DNA of 64,000 nt from Flavobacteriales bacterium UBA5040 (GCA_002415135.1 DIBY01000016.1:51420-115419), one strand, 5' to 3'. Counted from the stretch's first letter, positions 52,894 to 62,334 are shown. Notes: a model not told the origin generated them from the sequence alone. Numbers and translations are program-made.

Positions 52894-53409
52894 TTATACT
52901 TTTAATCCTCCTTCTACGCCACCGTCTTCATTTTTACTTCCAGTGACGGCTGCAAAAACCATTTTCGCCATAGCGAATATTTTATTATCTTTTGTTTCGT
53001 AGTAGTATCCATCTTCTGGACTTACGCCGATTACTGTCACGCGCGGATCATCTTTTCCTTCAAACCAGGCATCCGCAAAACTGCTATAATACTTGTCAAT
53101 CAGAGCTCGATCCTGCGAAATTTTCGCATTTCCTTTTATAAATACATATTCATAAGAAGAATCATTTTGAAAGTGCAATTGAACCGTAGAATCTTCGGAG
53201 ATATTTTGGTTGTGCGTACTGTCTGTAGCGCTGATAAACCAAAGCGTTCCATGCTCGTCCACTTCTTGCAAAGCCATTGGAATGCTGTGAGCATGATGTC
53301 CTACTTTAGTCGTGAAAAAACATATTCCAGCTTTCTCAGTTAAGTCCTTAATTTTTTCGATGGCTTCGTTTCCGCCTAAATCTTTGTGTGGTGATTGTGC
53401 TTGTCCCAT
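52894..53409 (-). CDS. Pyridoxamine 5'-phosphate oxidase-like FMN-binding split-barrel protein
   Basis: This 171-residue protein resembles the general-stress PPOX-like proteins of Bacteroidetes and Xanthomonas. CFFTTKVGHHAHSIPMALQEVDEHGTLWFISATDS, then TVQLHFQNDSSYEYVFIKGNAKIS and YYSSFADAWFEGKDDPRVTVIGV. It probably binds FMN, F420 or haem and acts in oxidative or general stress; no reaction is proven. It has its own terminator but no clear promoter. It neighbours the Usp operon. Confidence 0.87.
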   Translation of the reverse strand: MGQAQSPHKDLGGNEAIEKIKDLTEKAGICFFTTKVGHHAHSIPMALQEVDEHGTLWFISATDSTHNQNISEDSTVQLHFQNDSSYEYVFIKGNAKISQDRALIDKYYSSFADAWFEGKDDPRVTVIGVSPEDGYYYETKDNKIFAMAKMVFAAVTGSKNEDGGVEGGLKV

Positions 53410-53597
53410 AATTTAAATTTTAATGTTTTGGTAAATTTTAAAGAGTGATTTTAAAGTTTTAAAAATGATATTCTTTAAAAACACTTTTCATAGATTATCA
53501 ACTTTTAGTCCAAAAACTTACTAAAATATTAACTTTAAGACATTTTAATACTATTCATTACAATTTGATTTTCACAAAAGTTTCGAAAAAGTAGAAT

Positions 53598-53632
53598 AAA
53601 AAAAATACCGAAAGATTACTCCTCCGGTATTT
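53598..53632 (-). terminator. Terminator of the T9SS nuclease gene
   Basis: On the minus strand arms AAATACCG and CGGTATTT close a 14-base loop and are followed by T residues (A run 53598-53605). It lies 24 bases past the stop at 53656. Confidence 0.78.
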
Positions 53633-53655
53633 CATAAATGATTAACAATCGAATT

Positions 53656-55419
53656 TTAATCTACAATCATTTTTGCAGATTGTGATTTTGTTGTTACAAA
53701 ATAAACTCCTTTTGGTAATTTATGAAGGTTCATTTTTTCTTTGTTATTTACGTTATTAATGGTTTGTAATAATTGACCATTTACACTGTAAATTTTTATC
53801 GTTTCGTTTTTATCGATTCCGTTGATAAAAAACTCGCTGTTTTTTACCGGGTTCGGATAAATGGTCATCTTTTCATTTCTGATTTCTGTAACCTCAGTTG
53901 CTAAAGAAGAATAGCAAGTCCAAGAAAGATTATCAAAAGAAACTCTATTGCCGGTTGTTTCATCGATCAATTCGATAGTTACATTTCCTTCAACATTGAT
54001 GTTTTCAATGGTTTGGGTTTTTGCAGTTTTAGAATATGGAATTAAACCTTTTTCGACACCATTGATTTTTAAAATATAGTTTCCAGCACTGTCACTAAAC
54101 GGAAGATAAGTTTTAACCTTCAAAGTTCCGATACCACCAGAGATGACAGAAGATTTCAAACTTCCTTTTTTAATACAAACTGCTTTATTAGTTGCACCAT
54201 CAATATAGATTTGAGTATCAGTTCTGGCAAAAGTAGCCGTCCACACAATTCCGTTAGCAGACCAGGTTCTGTCGCCATACGACGAAGCCGGAGGATTTCC
54301 ACCTGTTGATGGAATATTCTCAAAGTCTTCTGTTCCACAAGTAGTTCCCGGTCCAATCGGACCAGCTTCGGTGGTTCCAACAACTGAAGAACTATTTGAT
54401 GATGTATTACATGCTGCATCTTTTGCAGCAATAAAGAATAAGTATGATGTTTCTGGAGTTAAACCCGTAACCGTTATTGAAGTTGAATTCGAATTGCCAA
54501 AAATAACACCGTCTTTATAAACATCGTAACCAGAAACAGCAACATTGTCTGTAGAAGCGGTCCAGTTCAAAGTAACGCTGGAAGAAGTAACTCCCGTAAC
54601 CGCTAAATTTGTAGGAACTGTAGGCGCTTCAACATCTGTAACTCCTCCACCACCTAAAGTATCTGGCCAGGTATTTTGTGCTGCAGGACCGCCCCAAATT
54701 ACCGTTGCTAAATATGGATTATCGATAAAAGGATTTCTGTTTTTCTGCATATTGGCCACTACATTCTGTCTTTGTAATTCAAAAGCAGAAACTGGATCTT
54801 CCACATTCCATTTTAATAAAATATCTGGAAAGTCTGACGAATACGTACTTGGATTCATCGTAATATTTAAAGGCAAACATCTCGTGTTGTATCTCACATA
54901 CATGTACATTAAAATTCTGGCAACGTCACCTTTCCACTCATCACCTGGATACCAACCACCACGACTGGTTGTATACGCTAAAGCGCCAAGACCATCATCA
55001 AATAATAAACTTCCTCGGGCACTGTTTAGTGAAATATCAGCCGGACGAAGATGGTGACCATCAGCTCCTGGGCCAGATGTTCCTAAGTTCGGAGTTCCTT
55101 TTGATTTTGCATAAACGTGTTCGCGGTTCCAGCTTCCCCCCGCACTGCGACTCCGCTGATGCATACCTGAACCTTGCGATCCGTACACTAACAGGATATT
55201 TCCTGCTTGATCAGGATCGGCATCACTCGTTACCATCAACGTTTTCAATTCGCTGTAAGAGATAATCTTAGTGTGTGTTGATGTAATTAAAGTGGCCAAG
55301 TCATTCTTCAACTCATTTTGAGTTTTAATAAAATTAATGCCCGAGTAATACGCTGGTGCGGATTGAGCATACATAAAGAATGAAATGATACTTGCTAAAA
55401 AAGATAGTTTTAGTCTCAT
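53656..55419 (-). CDS. T9SS-secreted endonuclease I family protein with FN3 domain
   Basis: This 587-residue protein has a signal peptide (to about residue 18, MYAQ). The endonuclease I (EndA) domain runs from about 20 to 240, with WNREHVYAKSKGTP and GADGHHLRPADISLNSARG, the HxxP and Asn/Arg metal sites. A fibronectin type III domain follows (about 265-350; PTNLAVTGVTSSSVTLNWTAS). A Cys-containing beta-sandwich (about 370-500) comes next, and a type A T9SS sorting domain ends the protein (MTIYPNPVKNSEFFI). It degrades extracellular nucleic acid for nutrient acquisition or biofilm remodelling. It follows the orphan MnmA-tail gene by 7 bases. Confidence 0.92.
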   Translation of the reverse strand: MRLKLSFLASIISFFMYAQSAPAYYSGINFIKTQNELKNDLATLITSTHTKIISYSELKTLMVTSDADPDQAGNILLVYGSQGSGMHQRSRSAGGSWNREHVYAKSKGTPNLGTSGPGADGHHLRPADISLNSARGSLLFDDGLGALAYTTSRGGWYPGDEWKGDVARILMYMYVRYNTRCLPLNITMNPSTYSSDFPDILLKWNVEDPVSAFELQRQNVVANMQKNRNPFIDNPYLATVIWGGPAAQNTWPDTLGGGGVTDVEAPTVPTNLAVTGVTSSSVTLNWTASTDNVAVSGYDVYKDGVIFGNSNSTSITVTGLTPETSYLFFIAAKDAACNTSSNSSSVVGTTEAGPIGPGTTCGTEDFENIPSTGGNPPASSYGDRTWSANGIVWTATFARTDTQIYIDGATNKAVCIKKGSLKSSVISGGIGTLKVKTYLPFSDSAGNYILKINGVEKGLIPYSKTAKTQTIENINVEGNVTIELIDETTGNRVSFDNLSWTCYSSLATEVTEIRNEKMTIYPNPVKNSEFFINGIDKNETIKIYSVNGQLLQTINNVNNKEKMNLHKLPKGVYFVTTKSQSAKMIVD

Positions 55420-55426
55420 GTTATAA

Positions 55427-55972
55427 TTATTTATTGTTTTCTGCGATTATCGTATTCTGATAAAGAATACGGAATGGATTTTCTTTGATGATCATTAAAG
55501 TCGCCTGATTGAATTCGAGGAAGATCTGTTCCTCAAAAAGGTATAATTTTGCTGGAACTTTATGGTCAATAACAGATGATTCCAGGTCAACGGAAATCCC
55601 ATTTTTTAATTCAGTACCGGTAAAAGTTGTTTCTTGATTCCATTGAAGAAGATCTTTTGGAAAAGACAAAACGCTCGTCCAGAGTCCTGGATGGTTTTCT
55701 CCTGCACCTACAAAAAGGCGATTATTTTCTTTATCGATTTGAATGACATAAAGTGGTTCTTTTTTTCCACCTACTTTAATTCCTTTTCGCTGTCCTAATT
55801 TAAAATTTTCAAAGCCCGAATGTTCTCCCACTAAAAAGCCATCAAATAAAGAATACTTTCGCTTCTCAGATTTCCATAGTAGTTCTTCTTTCTTCGATAA
55901 AAAATCAGGCTGCACCCTTTTGTAAAAAAGAGCGGTTACTGGAATCTCAACTATTTGTCCTTTCTTGGTCAT
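55427..55972 (-). CDS. Stand-alone protein resembling the C-terminal domains of tRNA thiouridylase MnmA
   Basis: This 181-residue protein aligns by eye with the central and C-terminal beta-barrel part of MnmA. FLVGEHSGFENFKLGQRKGI (residues 47-65) matches the MnmA VLGEHxGxxxYTIGQRKGL region, and ENNRLFVGAGENHPGLW (82-98) matches its ENNxVYVGxGxDHPxL region. The N-terminal PP-loop ATP-binding domain and the catalytic cysteines of MnmA are absent. It therefore cannot thiolate tRNA alone; tRNA or RNA binding is possible. It begins a two-gene unit with a secreted nuclease gene 7 bases downstream. I do not know of a named family; the match is by eye. Confidence 0.7.
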   Translation of the reverse strand: MTKKGQIVEIPVTALFYKRVQPDFLSKKEELLWKSEKRKYSLFDGFLVGEHSGFENFKLGQRKGIKVGGKKEPLYVIQIDKENNRLFVGAGENHPGLWTSVLSFPKDLLQWNQETTFTGTELKNGISVDLESSVIDHKVPAKLYLFEEQIFLEFNQATLMIIKENPFRILYQNTIIAENNK

Positions 55973-56356
55973 TTTCTAAAAGCCTTAAAATCATCCTATT
56001 AAAATGTGATAGCTCATCACTTTCTTTTAGGGCGGGCTAAATTATATATAATATTTTAGATTGTGGGTAATAAATATCATTTTTATAACAATACCGTGAC
56101 GATCAGCCTTTACAAACGAATTATCAGCAATTTTTTGATCACAAGTTTATTTTGATCGAAATGAATTAACTATTTCGTAACTTACTTCATTGTGTTTTTT
56201 AAATATAAATTCAATTTTTTTTGAATGCTAAGGTTTGCAGTTGATATCCACATTCATCTATTTATACACAAAAAACCTCTTCTTCTATTTCAAAAAATCA
56301 CATCGGTTTTAAACCACTAAAATTTACCGTAAATTGCAACTACTAAAACAGTACTC
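55973..56356. other. Divergent intergenic region without gene
   Basis: This 384-base AT-rich gap separates the MnmA-tail gene (minus) and the lipoprotein gene (plus). It should hold two divergent promoters, but no clear TTG-TAnnTTTG pair was found. No gene or repeat is visible. Confidence 0.5.
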
Positions 56357-56908
56357 ATGAAAATAATTAAAATCGGATTTTTACTTTTATTTGGATTCTT
56401 TCTGACTTCATGTGTAGTAGCGGCCGCAGCGAAAGTAGTGACCACCGCAGCGAAAGTTGGTATATCTGCCGTGAAAGGAACCGTAAAAGGAGTTGGTTGG
56501 GCCGTGAAAAAAGCGGAGGGGAAAATTGATGAAGACCGTCTCAACGGAACCTGGAAAGTAGTTGGTGTTTATGATGGAACCTACGAACAGTTTGTACAAG
56601 ACAGTGATCCAGCTAATAACTTCAAAAGCGAATGCGCGGACGGTTCAGAAGTGATTGAATTCAAATCTAAAAAAGGGAAATTTCAACCAGTGCATTGTCA
56701 GTCAGAAAAAGAAGAGTGGGTGAAATATAAATTTGAGTTTGGCAAAAATCCGCAAACGAAAAATAAAGAAAACTATTTGAAATACAATTCAGTCAACTAT
56801 ATTTCTATCATTGATGTTACCAGTAAGACCATGGTTTTAGAAGGCAACTTAATGCCGAGTTATGCATTCTCTGGTGGCAAATTATATTTGTTTGAAAAAG
56901 TGAAATAG
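56357..56908 (+). CDS. Hypothetical lipoprotein
   Basis: This 183-residue protein has a lipoprotein signal ending FFLTSC (Cys19). It has an Ala/Val/Lys-rich linker helix (VVAAAAKVVTTAAKVGISAVKGTVKGVGWAVKK in parts), then a beta-rich domain with LNGTWKVVGVYDGTYE and a conserved-looking ending GGKLYLFEKVK. The GTWxVVG pattern resembles lipocalin-like DUF domains. Function unknown. It is a single-gene unit with no terminator of clear quality. Confidence 0.65.
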   Translation: MKIIKIGFLLLFGFFLTSCVVAAAAKVVTTAAKVGISAVKGTVKGVGWAVKKAEGKIDEDRLNGTWKVVGVYDGTYEQFVQDSDPANNFKSECADGSEVIEFKSKKGKFQPVHCQSEKEEWVKYKFEFGKNPQTKNKENYLKYNSVNYISIIDVTSKTMVLEGNLMPSYAFSGGKLYLFEKVK

Positions 56909-57159
56909 ACTTTCTGTATTTCATTGGCAATTATAATTACTTATTTTAAGAAGTACTAATTACCGTAAGGAGTATCTAAATTGGTTAAAGAAAAAAAGAT
57001 AAAAAAGTTTACCAATGATTTTAGCAGTTAAAAGCACATTAATTTTGTAAAATTCAAAGGACAACTGCGACGTCAATTTTAACTATTTTAACATTTTATT
57101 TGCATCGTATTAATTAATTTTCGTACCTTATCAGATAATTCAAAAACAATACAAAATTT

Positions 57160-57594
57160 ATGGCGGATTCTTTCACAAAAAAAGAAAACATTAAGAAAAA
57201 AATTCAGAAACAAAAGGAAAAAGCAATGCGCCGCGACGAGCGGAAAGAAAGCAATGACAAAGGAAAAGGGCTTGATGACATGATCATGTACGTAGATGCA
57301 AATGGTCAGCTTACAAGCACTCCTCCGAACAAGAGTAATGAAGAAGGGATTGATGTTAATAACATTCAGTTAGGTGCTGCGCCTATTGAAGCTGAAGAAG
57401 CGATTAAAACTGGAACGGTCACTTTCCTAAGTGAAAAGGGTTATGGTTTTATTACCGAGGAGAAAAGCAAGGAAAATATTTTCTTCCACGAAAACAACTG
57501 TGCAGAACAAATTAAAAAAGGAAATCGTGTTTCCTTCGAAATTGAGAAATCTCCAAAAGGATTATCTGCAATCGACATTAAAGTGGTTAAGTAA
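57160..57594 (+). CDS. Cold-shock-domain protein with N-terminal basic extension
   Basis: This 144-residue protein has a C-terminal cold-shock domain (residues 84-144): GTVTFLSEKGYGFI carries RNP1 (KGYGFI, 93-98) and ENIFFHENN carries RNP2. The N-terminal ~80 residues are a Lys/Arg-rich helical segment (residues 1-35) followed by a low-complexity acidic linker. Such extended CSPs are common in Bacteroidetes. It binds single-stranded nucleic acid and probably acts as an RNA chaperone. It ends at a bidirectional terminator. Confidence 0.92.
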   Translation: MADSFTKKENIKKKIQKQKEKAMRRDERKESNDKGKGLDDMIMYVDANGQLTSTPPNKSNEEGIDVNNIQLGAAPIEAEEAIKTGTVTFLSEKGYGFITEEKSKENIFFHENNCAEQIKKGNRVSFEIEKSPKGLSAIDIKVVK

Positions 57595-57600
57595 ATCATT

Positions 57601-57631
57601 AAAAAAAAAGCTTCTCTCGAAGCTTTTTTTT
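57601..57631. terminator. Bidirectional terminator
   Basis: GCTTC and GAAGC close a 4-base loop, flanked by nine A and eight T. It lies between the cold-shock-domain gene (stop 57594) and the convergent SOUL-domain gene (stop 57683). Confidence 0.8.
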
Positions 57632-57682
57632 GCTTTAAACTTAATCTATCCAATACTCAACTGAATAAACAGTTCTATAGTA

Positions 57683-58270
57683 TTATTTCCACTGGATGCT
57701 CACAATAATTTCATTTTTTCGATCCAGAACTTGATACGGTGCGTTGTAGCCTAAAAAACGGAAATTACCGAAATACTCGATTCCGTTTAACTTTAAAGAA
57801 TTCTCTAATTGATCAGCATATTTTTTAATATCCTCATCATTGGCATAGCCACCAAACTGAATTGCAGCAACATATTCTTCCGTTGTTGTCTCGATTTTTA
57901 TTTCTGAATTATCAGGCTTAGGCAAGTTTTCTCTGTTGTACTCCGACGGCATTATAAAACTCATCGAAGATTCAGAATCATTAATGTCCATGTGAACTGG
58001 CGACGTCATCGCAATATTTTTTTGATCCTTATTTGCACCAAATATAAAGGACGCCAATTTTCGAAAGCCAGTAGAAGATAATTCCTTGTAAGATTTTGCA
58101 TCCATCGAAACAGTGGCCATAGTAGCTGACGGATATTTCCGAATCTCAAAATCTTTTTCTTTTTTAATAACTTGATAAGGTTGCGTTTCAGTTTTTGCCA
58201 TGATAAAATAAATTTGAGTCGCCAGAAACAGGACGATGATGATGCTGGTAATGATGAGAAAAGTTTTCAT
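57683..58270 (-). CDS. SOUL-family haem-binding protein, membrane-anchored
   Basis: This 195-residue protein has an N-terminal membrane helix (residues 3-25). A SOUL domain follows with YQVIKKEKDFEIRKYPSATMATV, then the loop IAMTSPVHMDI and SFIMPSEYNRENLPKP. Bacterial SOUL proteins bind haem, though clear evidence for most members is lacking. It probably faces the periplasm. A 29-aa-scale leader gene is not evident; the next upstream gene (58318-58629) is 47 bases away and co-oriented. Confidence 0.9.
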   Translation of the reverse strand: MKTFLIITSIIIVLFLATQIYFIMAKTETQPYQVIKKEKDFEIRKYPSATMATVSMDAKSYKELSSTGFRKLASFIFGANKDQKNIAMTSPVHMDINDSESSMSFIMPSEYNRENLPKPDNSEIKIETTTEEYVAAIQFGGYANDEDIKKYADQLENSLKLNGIEYFGNFRFLGYNAPYQVLDRKNEIIVSIQWK

Positions 58271-58317
58271 ACATCGAGGAATTTAAACGATTTAAGTAAA
58301 GAACATTACTAAATACT

Positions 58318-58629
58318 TTATTGCCTGCTTCTGTATTTCTCCCTTGACAAAATTTTCTCTGCTTCTCTCTCAATGAAAAGCCTCGCAATCGTTTCAGCAG
58401 CTGGAATTGTGTTATCTGTATTTTCAGCCAACTTCTGTTTTAATTTTGTTTCAGAAATATCTACCCGATAAAGAATACTCACTAAGCGGTTGAAATCATT
58501 TCGAATTAAATCATCAATAAAGCCAACTAAAATCGAGAATTGCTCCGCATCAGATTTCTGTTCGCTGTTGAGCTCCAGAAGATCAAGATTGTTGACCACG
58601 GTATTTAATGCTTTGTTATTTGCCATCAC
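58318..58629 (-). CDS. Conserved hypothetical helical protein
   Basis: This 103-residue cytosolic protein is predicted to be all-helical, with many charged residues. It contains a leucine/aspartate-rich centre (FSILVGFIDDLIRNDFNRLVSILYRVDI) and an Arg/Glu-rich end. The pattern FNRLVSILYRVDI...EKxL resembles small Bacteroidetes proteins of unknown function. Start MMANN; the second ATG is 3 bases later. It precedes the SOUL gene and may be co-transcribed. Confidence 0.65.
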   Translation of the reverse strand: MMANNKALNTVVNNLDLLELNSEQKSDAEQFSILVGFIDDLIRNDFNRLVSILYRVDISETKLKQKLAENTDNTIPAAETIARLFIEREAEKILSREKYRSRQ

Positions 58630-58763
58630 CTACTAAAATTAGATAAAAATTATCATTATTCAATAAATTTCACTTCAGAAACGAAGCTTTTTCTATCTTT
58701 TTAACAATTAATTAGGATTTATTTGTAGATTGCTTCAGTGCTTTTATATTATATGAAGAAATT

Positions 58764-58771
58764 TAATTTTG
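58764..58771 (+). promoter_or_regulatory. Candidate -7 element of the BCCT transporter gene
   Basis: TAATTTTG matches TAnnTTTG, 37 bases before ATG 58809. Confidence 0.45.
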
Positions 58772-58808
58772 TCTACCAAAAATCAGCACCTGAAAACAAA
58801 CGAATTTT

Positions 58809-60809
58809 ATGTTTAAATCTACGCTCAACAAGGGAATATTTCTTCCCAGTATTATCTTTATATTATTGGTTTCTGTGGTGTCCATCCTCTACCCAGCAGT
58901 GACTGATCAAATATTGGATACCATCAAAAATTTTATTTTCGTCAATCTGAACTGGGTTTACGTCTGGTCCGTAACGTGTTTCGTTATTTTTCTCATTTAT
59001 TTATTGTTCAGTAAGTATGGAAAGATCCGCCTGGGTGATAATGACAGCCGACCAGAGCATTCTTTTTTCTCCTGGGTCGCCATGTTATTTTCTGCGGGAA
59101 TGGGAATTGGACTCATGTATTTTGGGGTCGCCGAACCCATGCAACATTATACCTCTGAAGTCTTTGGTTTGCAGGAATATGTAAACAAACCCAAAAACGC
59201 TCAATTATATACTTTTTTCCACTGGGGAATACACGCCTGGGCGATTTATGGACTGGTAGGATTATCACTTTCCTATTTCACTTATAGGCTTAAACTTCCT
59301 TTATCATTAAGAAGTTGTTTCTATCCATTATTAAAAAATAAAACCGATGGAAGTTGGGGAAACGCAATTGATGTATTTGCCTTGTGCAGCACCTTTTTTG
59401 GAATTACAACGACGCTGGGTTTTGGTGTTGTTCAAATTAATTCGGGCCTACAACATTTAAATATTGTTCCAGATACCAGCTTTATGTATCAAATCATTAT
59501 CGTAGGAGTTCTGGTATCATTGGCGGTACTTTCGGCTCTCACCGGAGTTGACAAAGGCATCAAAATATTAAGCAATATTAATGTCACCATGGTAGTGGCG
59601 CTACTTCTATTCGTTCTGATATTAGGTCCGACCGTTTATTTAATTGGAAGTTTCACCGAAGGACTGGGCAATTATATCAGCAACTTTTTTCACTTAACAT
59701 TTGCTACCCACGTTTATGATGAAGAACAGTTGCCCTGGTTTTATGACTGGACGATTCTCTATTGGGCCTGGTGGATTTCCTGGTCGCCTTACGTTGGACT
59801 TTTCATTGCGAAAATATCGAAAGGCAGAACGATCCGCGAGTTTATTGTAGCCGTATTGTTATTACCGTCTTTATTCAATTTCATCTGGATGACCGTTTTT
59901 GGCAACAGTGCCATTTGGTTTGATGAGAATGTAGGAACTGGCGCGCTAAGTGCTGTGGCTGGTAATCCTGACGCTTTGATGTTTCGGTTTTTAGAATACT
60001 TACCCTTTTCTACGATTGCCAGTTTTATGACCATTCTAATTGTGATCATCTTTTTTGTAACCTCTGCGGATTCGGGTATTTTTGTAATGAATAATATCGC
60101 GACAAAAAACGCACTGAAATCTCCGAAATGGCAAACTGTTTTGTGGGGAGTATTATTGGGAGGACTCTCTTTACTTCTTCTGAATGCTGGAGGGTTAAAA
60201 GCTCTTCAAAGTATGACGCTCATCACCGCCCTGCCATTTTCCGTTATTTTGATTTTGTTTATAGTAAGTTTAATTAAAGCGCTCGCCATTGACCAAGCCT
60301 ATTACGATCGTACGTTTTCCAAAGCGACCGTTCCTTGGTCCGGCAGATTATGGAAAGACAGATTGAAACAGATTGTGGCGACCAAAGACCGGAAATCGAT
60401 TGACCTCTTTGTGAACACGGTTGTTAAAGAAGCCTTTATCGAACTTCAGGCTGAGTTCGCTGAAAATGGAATCGCCTCCAGTTTAAATCAAAATTCTAAT
60501 CCTACAAAAGTTGAAATAGAGATCAAATATGACACGATCAACAATTTCGTCTATGGTGTGGAAACGACTTCGAAAAAAGTATCCGGTTTCTTGGTAGATG
60601 AAGATAATATTCCAGAAGTTCAGGAGAAAGGAGCATTTTATCCAAAAGCTTATTTCGGCGATACCAGAGAAAGTTACGATGTTCAGTACTTTACAAAAAA
60701 CGAGTTAATTTCCGACGTTCTAAAGCATTACGATCGGTTCTTAGATATTGTGTCGGAAGAAAGAAATGAAATGTTTATCAGCACCGATTCAAACGAGCGA
60801 TCTCAATAA
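58809..60809 (+). CDS. BCCT family betaine/choline/carnitine transporter
   Basis: This 666-residue protein has 12 membrane helices (about residues 10-490). BCCT motifs include GMGIGLMYFGVAEPMQHY, ALTGVDKGIKILSNIN and the aromatic box WAWWISWSPYVGLFIAKISKGRT. A ~160-residue soluble C-terminal domain follows (residues about 505-666), as in BetT/BetP-type osmosensing transporters. It takes up glycine betaine, choline or carnitine with Na+ or H+. The exact substrate is not determined. It has its own terminator. Confidence 0.93.
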   Translation: MFKSTLNKGIFLPSIIFILLVSVVSILYPAVTDQILDTIKNFIFVNLNWVYVWSVTCFVIFLIYLLFSKYGKIRLGDNDSRPEHSFFSWVAMLFSAGMGIGLMYFGVAEPMQHYTSEVFGLQEYVNKPKNAQLYTFFHWGIHAWAIYGLVGLSLSYFTYRLKLPLSLRSCFYPLLKNKTDGSWGNAIDVFALCSTFFGITTTLGFGVVQINSGLQHLNIVPDTSFMYQIIIVGVLVSLAVLSALTGVDKGIKILSNINVTMVVALLLFVLILGPTVYLIGSFTEGLGNYISNFFHLTFATHVYDEEQLPWFYDWTILYWAWWISWSPYVGLFIAKISKGRTIREFIVAVLLLPSLFNFIWMTVFGNSAIWFDENVGTGALSAVAGNPDALMFRFLEYLPFSTIASFMTILIVIIFFVTSADSGIFVMNNIATKNALKSPKWQTVLWGVLLGGLSLLLLNAGGLKALQSMTLITALPFSVILILFIVSLIKALAIDQAYYDRTFSKATVPWSGRLWKDRLKQIVATKDRKSIDLFVNTVVKEAFIELQAEFAENGIASSLNQNSNPTKVEIEIKYDTINNFVYGVETTSKKVSGFLVDEDNIPEVQEKGAFYPKAYFGDTRESYDVQYFTKNELISDVLKHYDRFLDIVSEERNEMFISTDSNERSQ

Positions 60810-60833
60810 TCTGCTTTTAATTTTTAAAATAAT

Positions 60834-60866
60834 AAACCTCTGAAATTATTTCTCAGAGGTTTTTTG
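60834..60866 (+). terminator. Terminator of the BCCT transporter gene
   Basis: AAACCTCTGA and TCAGAGGTTT form a 10-bp stem around a 9-base loop, followed by six T. Confidence 0.85.
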
Positions 60867-61005
60867 TTTGTTGTTTTAAAGTGTTGATAAACAATATTTT
60901 TAATCAGATCTTTATTTAAAAAGGTACCAGCGTAGTTTCAAAATACCTGATTTTTACACAATAATCAGCAAATTTAAAAACACTAAAAAAATAATATCCT
61001 AATCT

Positions 61006-62163
61006 TTACAATTGCTTTAATCCAGCCATCATAAATGGTCCAATTGGCAAAGCGGTCACAATTTTAAGATCATCCAAAATCGTACTTTCATTACCCAAAA
61101 ATTTTAAAATATCTTCAGGCGACCTTTTTGAAAACATCATTGAAAAGATTTCTTTCCCTTCCATTTTTCCAGAAAGGATTACTTCCAGTAATACGCGATC
61201 GTACCATTCATAACGCTTATCATCAAACGATTTTTCAGGGTTTGGATTTTTTTGTTGTAATAAGTTTTTAACGATCTGAGCTGTATTTTTCTGCACAAAC
61301 TGAAAAGTATAGCCACTACTCGCCTTGGTATAACCACCCGCTGTTCCAATATTAATAATTCGATTAAATGTATCACTCTTACGCTCAAACTTGGCTAATG
61401 ACATTGGTATAATTCCAAATTCTGTGTGGGTAATTTCGTAATCCGAAATTTGAAGATTATTTTTAATATAATCAGCCAGAGCCGTTCTATATTCTTCTTT
61501 TGGTAAAACACTCTTGCTGAATAAAGTGTACTCGACCAAAGCTTCCGTGGAGCTTGTCGGTAAAACATACATGAAGGTTGCGCCATGTTTTTGATCTAAA
61601 GTAAAGTCCATTAAAGTTCCAACCTTTGAATCAAAAGTGTCTTCTTTAGTTTTAATCACCCAACCCGTAAAATGTTGAAGCAACGAATTTTCTTCGGTGA
61701 TCTTCGGATTAAATAAAGAAGTTGAATTGAATAAATATTCAGAATGGTAAATATTCGCCTCCGTTTCTACCTTCGCCTCAATAGCATCTGACGTAATTCC
61801 ATTTATATTTTCATTTTTAAAGGTCACATTTTCAAAACCTGCTGCATACGACAACACGAACTCATAAAAATCTTTCCCCTGTATCATTTTGTAGCGATAC
61901 TTCTCCAAATCAAATTGACCGGTAAAATCCTCATTTTTAAAGATCAAAGATTTCCATTCATGAATGACCACCGATTCAAAAAGACCTGTTCCTTCTTCCC
62001 AAAAACACCAGGTTCTATCATTTGTATTCTTTTGAATCCTATCAATGACCAGGATTTTTTTAGATTGTAAAACGGGATCGATCAGCAATCGGTAAAGCAA
62101 ACTTAATCCAGCACAGCCAGAGCCAGCAATGATATAATCGTATTTGAGGTCGTTATTCTTCAT
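61006..62163 (-). CDS. crtY: Lycopene beta-cyclase CrtY
   Basis: This 385-residue protein has the N-terminal dinucleotide-binding motif YDYIIAGSGCAGLSLLYRL (residues 8-26). It has RTWCFWEEG, GTAGGYTKASSGYTFQFVQ and KMEGKEIFSMMFSKRSPEDILKFLGNES, all typical of CrtY-type lycopene cyclases. The enzyme cyclises lycopene to beta-carotene in yellow/orange pigmented Chryseobacterium relatives. No crtB, crtI or crtZ gene lies in the window. A strong promoter and inverted repeat sit 183-320 bases upstream. Confidence 0.92.
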   Translation of the reverse strand: MKNNDLKYDYIIAGSGCAGLSLLYRLLIDPVLQSKKILVIDRIQKNTNDRTWCFWEEGTGLFESVVIHEWKSLIFKNEDFTGQFDLEKYRYKMIQGKDFYEFVLSYAAGFENVTFKNENINGITSDAIEAKVETEANIYHSEYLFNSTSLFNPKITEENSLLQHFTGWVIKTKEDTFDSKVGTLMDFTLDQKHGATFMYVLPTSSTEALVEYTLFSKSVLPKEEYRTALADYIKNNLQISDYEITHTEFGIIPMSLAKFERKSDTFNRIINIGTAGGYTKASSGYTFQFVQKNTAQIVKNLLQQKNPNPEKSFDDKRYEWYDRVLLEVILSGKMEGKEIFSMMFSKRSPEDILKFLGNESTILDDLKIVTALPIGPFMMAGLKQL

Positions 62164-62334
62164 GTAAAATTTTGAGGTGATCTTCTATTAATAAATAGAA
62201 TTTTTGAAAATGATGTTCGTCGATTAAAGATAGACTTTTGTTGGTTTGAAAACTGAAATTACTTGTTTTAGATTGCGTAATTTATTTCCCAATACAGAAT
62301 CTAAACATATCTTTATTAACAAGGCTTTACAACG

